Shown here: piece after piece, positions 18,846-27,733 of the stretch
Position numbering within the stretch: position 1 is the first letter of the stretch
How the letters are laid out: each line of letters starts with the position of its first letter
Assembly (NCBI GenBank): GCA_017962745.1
Contig: JAGCUR010000009.1
Span: 1-52,304, forward strand
Direction: 5' to 3'
DNA from: Bacilli bacterium
Lineage (GTDB): Bacteria > Bacillota_I > Bacilli_A > ML615J-28 > CAG-698
Length of the DNA: 52,304 bases
Notes under the pieces: model-generated
What the model was told of the DNA's origin: nothing
The model's input: the letters and a program-made list of their open reading frames with translations, nothing else
Databases searched by the model: none
Program-made: the position numbers and the translations under genes

Positions 18846-21800
18846 TTATTCTTCGTAAGGAACATCTGCTAACTTGCAAGTGAATTCCTTAGCATAAGTT
18901 AAATCTTTTGTGATAGTCTCTAACATGTATTTTAAGATGAATTCTAAAGTTGTCTTACCATTTCTAGCTGTGTAGTTAAGAGCTGTCTTTACACCATCTT
19001 CATTTACATAGTAGATTGTATCATCAGTTAAACTGATAGTCTTGATTAAATTGAAATCAGAACCGAAGTTATAATTGCTTTCGCCCATTTGAAGGATAAA
19101 CATTGTATAAGCTAAACCATAATTATTATTAGTTCCATTGATATCATTAAGAACTGGAGTGTAGAACTTAGTGATAATAGCATTAACATAGTTAGTTAAT
19201 AAATCTTCTAAATATGTCTTTTGTGCATATTTCAATCTATCGTTGCTTCCGCAGTCGCTAGCAGCAGTTACATAATAAGATTCAGAATTCTTGTTTGCAG
19301 GATCAGTTAACTTACCAATTTGAATTGAAGTTAAGCCTCTTACAACATCTACTAAATCTTTGAATACGCCATCATATGCATAGCTATCAGTATACCAATC
19401 TTTAAATACTTTTGCGATTTCAGAATTTGCATCAAGTTTAGCGATTAGAGCATCATCGATTCTTGCATAATCAACATCTCTTGCAAGGTAGATAATAGTT
19501 TCTGGAGTTAAGTATGCTAAATCGTAATCAAGTTCGATCTTTTCACTATTAACTGTAACAGAATATTTACCATATGCAGTAACTGTAGTTGCTACATAGA
19601 TGTGGTAACCGAATCCACCTCTAACGTATTTAGCACCGCTAAATTCGCTAGTGTATGCTGTTTCATCGAATGCGATATCATCACCATAAATGGCGCTTAA
19701 TCCGCTTTGAGTTTCTTCAACGCCTTCTTCATTATTGATTAAGCGTTTGTAACTTGCTTTAACTGCGTTAACGAAATCAGTATCATATTTATCAGCTTCA
19801 GCTGGAGTAATTGTACTAATTGTTTCGCAAACTAGTGATAAACCTAAAGTCTTATAAACTGAGAATAGATATGCTTCACCATTTAATTTAGCGTTTTGGT
19901 ATTGAGTAGAAGGATCTACATTACCTTCTGCGTCATAAGTTAATACTTCATAATCTAAAACAGGAACGTTCTTCCATGAATCGATAATTGTATTGATACT
20001 TGATTGACGGTTTTCAACTTCTGATGCTTTTAATACATCAACCATCTTATCATATAATTCTTCTGCATAGTAAACTTGAGCATCAGTCCATTCATCTGGA
20101 TCAATAGTATTACCGCTTGCATCTTTAACACAAACTAGTACATGCCAGCCTGCTACACTGAACCAATCAGCTTTGTTATCAATTTTAGCCATCTTGTTAT
20201 AAGAAGTTGTAGCGCCATCAGTGAATAATACATCCCAAACGCTCTTTGAACCATTTAGGTTAAATGTAGCATCATCATTATAGATATTATTCATTGTGAA
20301 GTTACCGTCTTTATAACTACCTAATTGATGGTATGTCTTAGCATATGTTGCTTGAGCATCTTGATATACGAAGTACATCTTAAGATCATCAGTAGTCTTA
20401 ACACCATATGAACCATACATATTAGTTAAGAATTCTTCCCAAGTCATTGTGCCATAACCATATTGTAAGTAATATGCGTTATAGTAATCATATGTATTTT
20501 GAGCATTTTGAAGAGGTTCTGTGATTACTTCTTTATAAGCATCAGCTTTTTCTAACCATTTGCCTTTTGCAGAATCATATACTTCATTTAATCTACTCCA
20601 TTCACTATGAATGAAATAATCTTGTTCGTATAAGCTCATTACATTGATTAGGCCGTGGTCATTAGCCATCTTTTCAAACATGATATCAGCGCTTAATTCA
20701 TAGTCAGCAATCTTAGCAACTAAAGTCTTGCTCTTTTTCTTGCTAGCTTCGAAGCTTGAATCAACTGAAGCCATATAGTTTGTTTCGAATGTATCATCAT
20801 AAATTACTAAGCCTTTTTCTTTTCTTAACTCGTTAAATGCAGTTGTAGTCTTAGACTTAGTATAGCTATCTTTAGCGCCAGCAGCGATATATTCGATTGC
20901 TTTAGCTTTTTGTTCTTCTGCGCTTAAATCAGCCCATGCTTTACCGTATCCTTTAGCTGCGCTCCAGCCAAGCTTTAAGACAACTAAAGTAGAGTTAGCA
21001 GATGATGTTGGACCATAAACTTTATCTAAATCAAATTTATAATCTTCAGAATCTTTAGTTAGGTTATAAGCAGTTAAACCTTGTTTTAATGTAGAAGATA
21101 CTAATGTTTGGAATGTAGATGAAACATTAGCAAGTTCTGCATAAGTGAAGTGGAATTTAGATAAGAATTCATAAACATCTAAATCTTCGCTTGCGCCACC
21201 TTCATTATAATCTTCAATATTAAAGTTAGAACCATCTTTGTTTAAGCCGCTTTCAGCGTCAAATAAACCATTTGCTAGCCAATTATTAATTAATGAATTT
21301 AAAGTAGTAAGGCCAGTTGCATCAATAGCATCACTTCTAACTAATTTATGAGTACCATTTTCTAAAGTATATTTAGAATTATAGTTGTTATATAGCTTAA
21401 CCATAAATTCTAATGCTTGAGATGCGCTTAATTTAGCTTCAGTTAATGCAGTTTCTTTAGCTTCAGCTTCAGTTGTGCCTTCTACTGCCATTGCTTCATC
21501 ATATTTAGCTTTATATTGAGCAGCGTTTACCCAAACATAATCAACGATTTGAACACCAAGTTGTGCAAATGCATTGTCGCGTTCATCAGTAGTGTTGAAC
21601 TTAACATAGATTGCCCAGTATTCATCAACTAAATCTTTTTCATATGTAGATGCATAAGTTGTAGTGATGTTTGGTGCATCATCATCGTCTACCATTGCTT
21701 GAGTATTAGCAAATGTAGCACCGAATTCATTGATTTTAGCACAAACAGCATCTAAGAATTGATCATAGATTGCCATTACTTTATCAATGTCAGCTTCTAC

Positions 21801-22643
21801 ATTAATATCTTTATCGCTAATTCTTGAAGCAAATGATACATGACTTACGCTTTCAGAATCGATTGTAGAGAACTTCTTAGAATTATAAGTTCCTTTAGTT
21901 TTAGTTTCTTTATATTCTACATTAACTAATTCGAATAACTTCTTAGCATATTCATCTCTTAGGCCATATGCTGCTTTTTCAAGTTCAGCTAATTTAGCAT
22001 CGCTTAAATCTAGAGCATCTTTACCGTAACTAGTCATGAATGTTAAATACTTTTCCATATTTTGGAATACAGTATTAGCATAAGAATATACTGCATCATC
22101 CATTAAATAATCTAAAGTATATAAATATTTAGCATATTGATATGCATAAATATCTTTAATTTCTTTAACGCTTGTTACGTTATATGAAGAAATAGCTACA
22201 TCGAACCAATTAGCAATTGTTTCTTCATCTTTTTTTGTAGCTTCTTCGATTTCTTCTGCTGTAGCATCATCAGCTAGTTTATCAACTGCTCTGCCATCAG
22301 AGAAGATATTATCAGAAATAAATTTGTCAAGGCCATCAACATCAGCCTTAGCTTTTTCATAATAAGTTTCGCCTGTAGGTGAGGCGATGTTTTGAACTAG
22401 ATATGTATCAACTAGTTCAATAAGTGCACTATTACCATATGTTTTAGTTAATAGTTCGTATGCACTTTGATTGCTTACAGTTACATCTCCAACCTTTAAG
22501 AACTCTTTATCAGCATATTTATCTGATAACTTTGCACTACTTTGGCTGCGAGGTACAACTGAGCATACAACAGCCACAGCAACGATTATTAAAATAACAG
22601 CTGCTAAAGGTAGTGTACGCATTAGAATTTTCTTAGCATTCAT
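18846..22643 (-). CDS. Giant membrane-anchored protein with SurA/PrsA-like modules
   Basis: A 1265-aa protein with one N-terminal membrane helix (about residues 10-30, no lipobox), the rest predicted extracellular and mostly helical. Residues 47-88 (KVGDVTVSNQSAYELL, then a helix ending in LIELVDTYLV) look like the N-terminal chaperone module of SurA/PrsA foldases. A second copy appears near 645-680 (YELSADIMFEKMANDHG). WHVLVCV near 834 and GYHIYV near 1013 resemble the HIL strand of parvulin isomerase domains, but I cannot show an intact one. Monocistronic with its own promoter and terminator. A foldase for secreted proteins is the best guess; at this size it may be a surface scaffold. Confidence 0.55.
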   Translation of the reverse strand: MNAKKILMRTLPLAAVILIIVAVAVVCSVVPRSQSSAKLSDKYADKEFLKVGDVTVSNQSAYELLTKTYGNSALIELVDTYLVQNIASPTGETYYEKAKADVDGLDKFISDNIFSDGRAVDKLADDATAEEIEEATKKDEETIANWFDVAISSYNVTSVKEIKDIYAYQYAKYLYTLDYLMDDAVYSYANTVFQNMEKYLTFMTSYGKDALDLSDAKLAELEKAAYGLRDEYAKKLFELVNVEYKETKTKGTYNSKKFSTIDSESVSHVSFASRISDKDINVEADIDKVMAIYDQFLDAVCAKINEFGATFANTQAMVDDDDAPNITTTYASTYEKDLVDEYWAIYVKFNTTDERDNAFAQLGVQIVDYVWVNAAQYKAKYDEAMAVEGTTEAEAKETALTEAKLSASQALEFMVKLYNNYNSKYTLENGTHKLVRSDAIDATGLTTLNSLINNWLANGLFDAESGLNKDGSNFNIEDYNEGGASEDLDVYEFLSKFHFTYAELANVSSTFQTLVSSTLKQGLTAYNLTKDSEDYKFDLDKVYGPTSSANSTLVVLKLGWSAAKGYGKAWADLSAEEQKAKAIEYIAAGAKDSYTKSKTTTAFNELRKEKGLVIYDDTFETNYMASVDSSFEASKKKSKTLVAKIADYELSADIMFEKMANDHGLINVMSLYEQDYFIHSEWSRLNEVYDSAKGKWLEKADAYKEVITEPLQNAQNTYDYYNAYYLQYGYGTMTWEEFLTNMYGSYGVKTTDDLKMYFVYQDAQATYAKTYHQLGSYKDGNFTMNNIYNDDATFNLNGSKSVWDVLFTDGATTSYNKMAKIDNKADWFSVAGWHVLVCVKDASGNTIDPDEWTDAQVYYAEELYDKMVDVLKASEVENRQSSINTIIDSWKNVPVLDYEVLTYDAEGNVDPSTQYQNAKLNGEAYLFSVYKTLGLSLVCETISTITPAEADKYDTDFVNAVKASYKRLINNEEGVEETQSGLSAIYGDDIAFDETAYTSEFSGAKYVRGGFGYHIYVATTVTAYGKYSVTVNSEKIELDYDLAYLTPETIIYLARDVDYARIDDALIAKLDANSEIAKVFKDWYTDSYAYDGVFKDLVDVVRGLTSIQIGKLTDPANKNSESYYVTAASDCGSNDRLKYAQKTYLEDLLTNYVNAIITKFYTPVLNDINGTNNNYGLAYTMFILQMGESNYNFGSDFNLIKTISLTDDTIYYVNEDGVKTALNYTARNGKTTLEFILKYMLETITKDLTYAKEFTCKLADVPYEE

Positions 22644-22679
22644 ATTTTTTCACTCCCTCGTTATTAAAACACTATAACG

Positions 22680-22708
22680 ATTATATCACTTTTTAACATT
22701 CATTTCAA
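22680..22708 (-). promoter_or_regulatory. Promoter of the SurA/PrsA-like gene
   Basis: Minus-strand TTGAAA (22708-22703), 17 bp, then TATAAT (22685-22680) preceded by TGA (extended -10). The leader holds a small CGTTAT/ATAACG hairpin before AGGGAG. Among the strongest promoters in the window by consensus. Confidence 0.75.
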
Positions 22709-22783
22709 TATCAAAATATTTTTTGCACATTACATTTTTTTAATAATCATTTGATTTTAAGTTTTTTTTAATAATAAACAAAA

Positions 22784-22810
22784 AAATAAAAGGCCAGTGG
22801 CCTTTTATTT
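22784..22810 (-). terminator. Terminator of the cca-yhaM operon
   Basis: A 12-bp perfect stem (AAATAAAAGGCC at 22784-22795 with 22799-22810), a 3-nt loop, and T-rich sequence beyond on the minus strand. It overlaps the final codons of the gene. Confidence 0.85.
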
Positions 22811-23743
22811 ATTAATATTTGGGTAATAAAAACTCTTACGATCAAACTGATTCATCGCTTGGGTAAACTCACCTTTTTTGATCTTTGCAAATTCTTTATC
22901 TAGCGCTGCTAGTTTTGAGTCACTTAAATCTACTAGATGAATTACTAAAGCTTCGGGAATTAGTGGCTCTTTTGGTGAACCAAATTCCATTTCACCGTGA
23001 TGAGCTAAAACGATATGGTTAAGAAGCGTTACTTCTTCCGTATGTTCGTAGCCTAAATCACGAGCAGTAGCATAAATGATATTGCTACCAATCGAAATAT
23101 GGCCAAGCATCTTACCTTCAAATGTATATTCAGTTCCTTTTGCTCCACTTAATTCAATTACTTTACCAATGTCATGTAGAATTATTCCTGCATAAATTAG
23201 ATCACTATTTAGAAAGCTATACATTTTAATGTATGTGCTAGCTAGCATTAACATTGAATAAGTATGGTAAGCTAAACCTGAAATATAATTATGATGCATT
23301 GATACTGCTGCTGGATGATTAAAGAATGGTGTGTAATATCTAGAAATGATGTTTGAAGTCACTTCTTTTAAAACATTATTTTCAATCATATCTACATAAT
23401 CTAAAATGTTTTGTTTTAAGACTTCGGTATTAATCTTAGCTTTTTCGTAAAATGCAGATTTATCTACATCATCACCAACTAGTTCAATATCAGTAATATT
23501 AAGTTGCATCTTACCTTGATAATCTTTAAATTTACCAACGACTTTATATACTTCACCGTTAGATAATTTATTTCTGATTTCATCACTAAATGACCAAATC
23601 TTTGCTTCGATCGTATCCGTGCCATCATATGCTAACATGCTAGCATAATCAGCTCCACTAGTAGTTTTTCGGATATGGACATCAGATAATCTAACTACTA
23701 AATCATTAACATCGCTACCAAATGAATAATCTTTAATTTTCAT
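22805..23743 (-). CDS. yhaM: YhaM-type 3'-5' exoribonuclease
   Basis: A 312-aa protein with an N-terminal OB-fold (VRLSDVHIRKTTSGADY through VVGKFKDYQGKMQLNI) and a C-terminal HD domain (HHNYISGLAYHT, then ILHDIGK and HIVLAHHGEMEFGSP). This matches YhaM, which trims RNA or DNA 3' ends with Mn ions. I start it at the ATG at 23743, with AGGAAG 8 nt upstream; the GTG at 23752 lies inside that site. It overlaps the upstream CCA-like gene by 11 nt, linking two RNA 3'-end functions. Confidence 0.88.
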   Translation of the reverse strand: MKIKDYSFGSDVNDLVVRLSDVHIRKTTSGADYASMLAYDGTDTIEAKIWSFSDEIRNKLSNGEVYKVVGKFKDYQGKMQLNITDIELVGDDVDKSAFYEKAKINTEVLKQNILDYVDMIENNVLKEVTSNIISRYYTPFFNHPAAVSMHHNYISGLAYHTYSMLMLASTYIKMYSFLNSDLIYAGIILHDIGKVIELSGAKGTEYTFEGKMLGHISIGSNIIYATARDLGYEHTEEVTLLNHIVLAHHGEMEFGSPKEPLIPEALVIHLVDLSDSKLAALDKEFAKIKKGEFTQAMNQFDRKSFYYPNINK

Positions 23744-25391
23744 CGTTTTCACTTCCTGAATTATTAATGAAATCTAAATAGATTTTCTTAAGTTTACGCG
23801 ATAATTCTTGTTTTTCTTCATCGCTTACGTCCACGTAATCCATATCGCTAATTAAATCCATGTTACCTTTAACCATTTGATCAACATCTTTTTTAATCTT
23901 AGTTTGACGTGATTCTTTTAGTAACTCTTCTAGTTGCGCATCTTTTTCATGGATTTGTTGTTCTTGTTCATTAAGTCTCTTTTCTAACATATCAATTCTA
24001 TGATCTGTTAGGTCTTTTTCGATGCTACTAGGTGGGTTAACGGCTTCACTATAGGCAGCCTCGCTAACTGGTGCAGCTGCGCTTGCAGGCGTATTTACAA
24101 CTGGACCATCAAGTAATCTATTTAATTCGTTAACATCAACTAACATTTCTTCGTTGATATCTTCGTTTCTCTTACCGATGATACCGCTATGATAAATATA
24201 ATCACCTTTTGAATCATATTCAGTAAAGCCATTTTGTTCTAGTTCTGATAAGCAATATTCTTTAATAGCTTCATATTCATTAGGAATTTCACGTGTTAGT
24301 ACTTTATAAATAATATTATCAACTAATACTTGAATATACTCAGCTGATTGACCAGCACATATTTCTAAGATATCTTCACCTTTAAATTCAAGATCACATG
24401 TCTTTTTAATAATTAAGGCGTCATATGCTCTTCTAATATTCTTTTCTGATGTATGACTCTTACCAAGTAATCTATTTACTTTATTAGCTGATAAGCATGA
24501 ATCTAGGCCGTATGAGAATAAAGTCAAAGTATCAAACCTGCACTTTGGATTAGTTAAGATTAAATTGTATGTCTTTTTAAACATCTCAATATTATCTACA
24601 TAATCTAAGTAATCATCATTTAAGTTTTCATTTACCGCGAAGCATAATAACAAATATTCTTCGTAGTTAAGGCGCGAATACTTCTTAGCCAGTTTCATCG
24701 TACCTTTACGAAGTGAAGGTAGGTACTTATAAGCATTAGAGCTAACTAGTAATCTAACGGCTTTTTTCGCATTTTCACCATTAATGATTTTCTTAAGTTC
24801 TGAACATATATCTTTTAATTCTAGTCTTGATAGAAGCTTTACATATACTTTCATCGCTGGTAAAACACCTTTAACTAATTCAAAATCAAGTTCGCTAACA
24901 AATCTAATTGCTCTTAAGATTCTAATTGGGTCTTCTTTGAATCTAGTTTTTGGTTTACCGATAGGACGAATTCTTCCCGCTTTAATATCTTTAAAGCCAT
25001 CATATGCATCAGTTAGTTTAGAATTGTGATTCATGGCGATGGCATTCATTGTGAAGTCACGTCTTGATAAGTCTTCTAGTAAGCTCTTTGAATAGTGATA
25101 TCTAATCGGTGTACGGCGATCAGAATATTCTTCTTTTCTGAATGTGGATAAGATAAATGGATAGTTGGCATAAGTAAGCTTAATGCTACCTGGTTTGTAA
25201 TCAGCTACTTCGCAGTTAGCAAAGATTACTCTAGCCGCATCAGGAGTAGCACTAGTTGTAATATCGATTAATTCGCAGTCAACGCCTAAAATGGCAGAGC
25301 GTACTACCCCACCAATGAAATAAGCTTCATAACCATTGCTGATTAAGATCTTTAAAACTTCTTTACCGCGATCTAAATAGTTATTATCCAT
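23733..25391 (-). CDS. cca: CCA tRNA nucleotidyltransferase-like protein with altered active site
   Basis: A 552-aa member of the class II CCA-adding/poly(A) polymerase family. The head has IGGVVRSAILG, RRDFTMNAIAM and FKEDPIRILRAIRF, then the neck and body helices, and a C-terminal Gln/Glu/Lys coiled coil (about 445-510) not usual in short bacterial forms. Two hallmark residues differ: the first Asp of the catalytic D-x-D motif is Leu41 (LID, Asp43 retained), and the Asp of G-G-x-V-R-D is Ser32. Activity is therefore uncertain. I start at ATG 25391 (AAAGGA 5 nt upstream) rather than an in-frame TTG at 25433. Confidence 0.85.
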   Translation of the reverse strand: MDNNYLDRGKEVLKILISNGYEAYFIGGVVRSAILGVDCELIDITTSATPDAARVIFANCEVADYKPGSIKLTYANYPFILSTFRKEEYSDRRTPIRYHYSKSLLEDLSRRDFTMNAIAMNHNSKLTDAYDGFKDIKAGRIRPIGKPKTRFKEDPIRILRAIRFVSELDFELVKGVLPAMKVYVKLLSRLELKDICSELKKIINGENAKKAVRLLVSSNAYKYLPSLRKGTMKLAKKYSRLNYEEYLLLCFAVNENLNDDYLDYVDNIEMFKKTYNLILTNPKCRFDTLTLFSYGLDSCLSANKVNRLLGKSHTSEKNIRRAYDALIIKKTCDLEFKGEDILEICAGQSAEYIQVLVDNIIYKVLTREIPNEYEAIKEYCLSELEQNGFTEYDSKGDYIYHSGIIGKRNEDINEEMLVDVNELNRLLDGPVVNTPASAAAPVSEAAYSEAVNPPSSIEKDLTDHRIDMLEKRLNEQEQQIHEKDAQLEELLKESRQTKIKKDVDQMVKGNMDLISDMDYVDVSDEEKQELSRKLKKIYLDFINNSGSENDEN

Positions 25392-25438
25392 TGCTATCCT
25401 TTCTATATGTTTTTGCATTTCATATTTATCCAAATTAC

Positions 25439-25467
25439 ATTATATATTATTTTATTTTATTTATCAA
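25439..25467 (-). promoter_or_regulatory. Promoter of the cca-yhaM operon
   Basis: Minus-strand TTGATA (25467-25462), 17 bp, TATAAT (25444-25439), followed by a leader of about 40 nt. Confidence 0.75.
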
Positions 25468-25526
25468 TTGCGTTTTTACTTTTAAATAACACCTTAATGT
25501 TTTATAATTAAGTGAAGGTAAAACAT

Positions 25527-26108
25527 ATGAATAAATTAAACGCTCCAGTAGAAGCAAAAATTGAAATTAAGAAAAGTATCTTTATCGCTAATCTAATTCC
25601 AGTTACTAGTATACAAGAAGCCCAAGATGCTTTGAAATCCGTATCTAAAAAGTATTATGATGCCACTCATAACTGCTATAGTTATATTATCGGTAAAGAT
25701 GCAACAATCTATAAATACTTTGATGATGGTGAACCTAGCCAAACAGCAGGTATCGTAATTTACAACTGTTTACAAAAAAATAACTTAACTGATGTTATTT
25801 GCATTGTTACAAGATACTTTGGTGGCATTAAGCTAGGGGCAGGCGGATTAGTTCGCGCTTATGCTAATGCGGCAAGTGAAGCCGTTAATGCTGCATCAAT
25901 TTCTGAAATAATTGAGTATGCAAGCTTAGTTATTGAATTTGATTATACGTATACTACGCAAGTATTAAAGCTACTAGCCAGTGAAGAAAAAGTAGCTCAA
26001 GAGTATAAAGAAAACGTAAAACTCGAATTTAAGATACCTACTTCTAAAATTGAAGCTTATAAAGCTGATCTAATTAATCTCACAAACGGTACAGTTAAAA
26101 TACATTAA
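25527..26108 (+). CDS. yigZ: YigZ/IMPACT family protein
   Basis: A 193-aa protein of the UPF0029/IMPACT family. KKSIFIANLIPV starts the N-terminal domain; the family signature THNCYSYIIG, DDGEPSQTAG and IVTRYFGGIKLGAGGLVRAY is intact; a C-terminal YigZ domain follows. Eukaryotic relatives regulate Gcn2; the bacterial role is unsettled. ATG 25527 is preferred (AAGG upstream) over a GTG at 25512. A TATAAT lies at 25503-25508 and a terminator closes the gene. Confidence 0.9.
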   Translation: MNKLNAPVEAKIEIKKSIFIANLIPVTSIQEAQDALKSVSKKYYDATHNCYSYIIGKDATIYKYFDDGEPSQTAGIVIYNCLQKNNLTDVICIVTRYFGGIKLGAGGLVRAYANAASEAVNAASISEIIEYASLVIEFDYTYTTQVLKLLASEEKVAQEYKENVKLEFKIPTSKIEAYKADLINLTNGTVKIH

Positions 26109-26122
26109 TATGCGAAAATTTC

Positions 26123-26156
26123 CTATCATTAAATGTTGATTTAATGATAGTTTTTT
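26123..26156 (+). terminator. Terminator of yigZ
   Basis: A 12-bp perfect stem (CTATCATTAAAT at 26123-26134 with 26139-26150), GTTG loop and six T, 14 bp after the stop. Confidence 0.9.
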
Positions 26157-26164
26157 GTTAAAAT
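26136..26164 (+). promoter_or_regulatory. Promoter of the degenerate ABC module, overlapping the yigZ terminator
   Basis: TTGATT (26136-26141), 17 bp, TAAAAT (26159-26164). The -35 lies in the loop and 3' arm of the yigZ terminator hairpin. AGGAGG follows at 26178-26183. Confidence 0.55.
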
Positions 26165-26190
26165 GGAGGTAGAAAAAAGGAGGTAAATAT

Positions 26191-27075
26191 ATGTCAGTTT
26201 TAGTTTGTCAAAACTTGTCATACGAAAAGAACGGCAAGCAACTAATTAAAGACTTTTCATATAACTTCCTAGAGAAAAAAGTATATGCAATTATTGGTAA
26301 AAGCGACGCGAATAGTCGCGATTTACTAAACTTATTATGTGCAAAAAATAAACCATCAAGTGGTGATGTATACCTTGATGGTAAGCTATTTTGGAATAAC
26401 GGTGCGATCGATAATCGCGTATGCTTTATCCCTAACGACACCAAGTTTCCTCCTCATATTAAGTTACTTGATATCTTTAAATTGATGGCAACTAATTACC
26501 CAAGATGGGATAATTATTATGCATATGAGCTCTTAAACTATTTTGGTATTAATCCAAAATCAAGATTCTCAGCTCTCCATAATAATGAAAAATCACTACT
26601 CTTTGCCATTATCTCTCTAGCAAGTAAAGCTAACATTACGATCATGGATAACCCAGTTGGTGATGCAGACTTAAAAGCAAGATTTGACTTTTATAATTTC
26701 TTGTTTAAGCATCAAGCAACCTATCCGCGTACATTTATCATATCAACCGAATTAATCGAAGAGATGTCATTTTTAGTGGATAGTATCTTACTTTTAGATA
26801 GAGGTGTTTTAATTGAAGCTTTCACTTCTAAAGAGATTAAACAAAACTTCTGCTACTTAACTGGTAAAACAGATGTTTTAAGAAATCTTATTCCAGGTCT
26901 AAAAATAATCGGTTATGAAGAACATGGATCTACATTAACTGTATGTTGTTCACAACGAATCAATAAAGACTTAACCCGTAAATTCCAGAAATATTTTATC
27001 GATATTTCCGAAGTTCCAATTCAAAAAGTCTTAATTTATTTGATTAATTTAAGAGAAAGGAAAGGTATCAACTAA
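26191..27075 (+). CDS. ABC ATPase-like protein with every catalytic motif replaced
   Basis: A 294-aa protein that aligns along its length with the YtrB-type ABC ATPases paired with GntR regulators (PRWDNYYAYELLNYFGI, LASKANITIMDNP, YPRTFIISTELIEEM, ILLLDRG). The nucleotide-handling residues are gone. The Walker A position reads GKSDANSRDLL (residues 36-46) with no P-loop Lys-Ser/Thr. The signature region is ALHNNEKS. Walker B has Asn154 in place of the catalytic Glu (IMDNP). The switch His is Glu187 (ISTELIEE). The frame is open and uninterrupted, with AGGAGG and a promoter, so it looks selected as a non-hydrolysing protein. Its stop overlaps the next gene (TAATG). Confidence 0.8.
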   Translation: MSVLVCQNLSYEKNGKQLIKDFSYNFLEKKVYAIIGKSDANSRDLLNLLCAKNKPSSGDVYLDGKLFWNNGAIDNRVCFIPNDTKFPPHIKLLDIFKLMATNYPRWDNYYAYELLNYFGINPKSRFSALHNNEKSLLFAIISLASKANITIMDNPVGDADLKARFDFYNFLFKHQATYPRTFIISTELIEEMSFLVDSILLLDRGVLIEAFTSKEIKQNFCYLTGKTDVLRNLIPGLKIIGYEEHGSTLTVCCSQRINKDLTRKFQKYFIDISEVPIQKVLIYLINLRERKGIN

Positions 27076-27695
27076 TGAAACTTAAACTTTCTTTTAAAGT
27101 CCATTTCTATAGTAATTATCGTTATTACTTATATTATTTAGCAATCGTAGCTTTATCACTAATTTTAAAATATACCCTAAATATCGATTACGGAATCTAT
27201 TTAGGATATATCATGATTAGTACATTTATCTTTAGTATATTACTTGGTATTTATGAATACTCAATAGTATTACATACATATCTAAATTTCCAACCGAATC
27301 CAAGAGCATTCTGGATTCATAGTATCTTTGCTAATATTGTTAATAGTATCATTTGTATCATTATTACGATAATATTTAATTTAATAATGAAGTTTACAAC
27401 TGAGTGTACACATGTATATGCTGATGCAATAATACCTTTACTTATCCTAAATCTATTTGGATTTAGTATTGGTTCTTTAGCTTATATCTTGTTACACCGC
27501 GGAGAAAACTTACCATTTATTACTATTATTATTTTATTAGTTGCCTTAGTATTTTTTGGTCAAGTATTTAATAACTGGCTAGTAATGTTAATATCATATT
27601 ATTTAGAACAATACTTAATTTGGATAATCTTACTTTGTTTAACTATAGCCAGTGAAGCAATAATAATATTAAGACTAAAAAGATTTATAAAATAA
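27075..27695 (+). CDS. Six-helix membrane protein partner of the ABC-like protein
   Basis: A 206-aa, strongly hydrophobic protein with about six transmembrane helices, starting near residues 17, 40, 78, 118, 145 and 172. No recognisable catalytic motif. The 1-nt overlap with the ABC-like gene suggests the two form one complex, as in YtrB-type export or sensing modules. Without a working ATPase, transport by the usual mechanism is unlikely. No GntR regulator is adjacent. Confidence 0.6.
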   Translation: MKLKLSFKVHFYSNYRYYLYYLAIVALSLILKYTLNIDYGIYLGYIMISTFIFSILLGIYEYSIVLHTYLNFQPNPRAFWIHSIFANIVNSIICIIITIIFNLIMKFTTECTHVYADAIIPLLILNLFGFSIGSLAYILLHRGENLPFITIIILLVALVFFGQVFNNWLVMLISYYLEQYLIWIILLCLTIASEAIIILRLKRFIK

Positions 27696-27730
27696 AAAGG
27701 ATCACGCAAATAATTGCATGATCTTTTTTT
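27695..27730. terminator. Bidirectional terminator between the ABC module and rplQ
   Basis: A 10-bp stem (27700-27709 with 27714-27723) with A and T runs outside. In the rplQ-sense RNA the one imperfect pair is a G-U wobble, so it is strongest for the ribosomal operon. Confidence 0.85.
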
Positions 27731-27733
27731 ATA

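Noticed and set aside
26191-27075. The ABC-like gene as a pseudogene
   Set aside because: No frameshift or stop, normal codon use, AGGAGG, promoter and coupled partner gene. Motif loss is better read as change of function.
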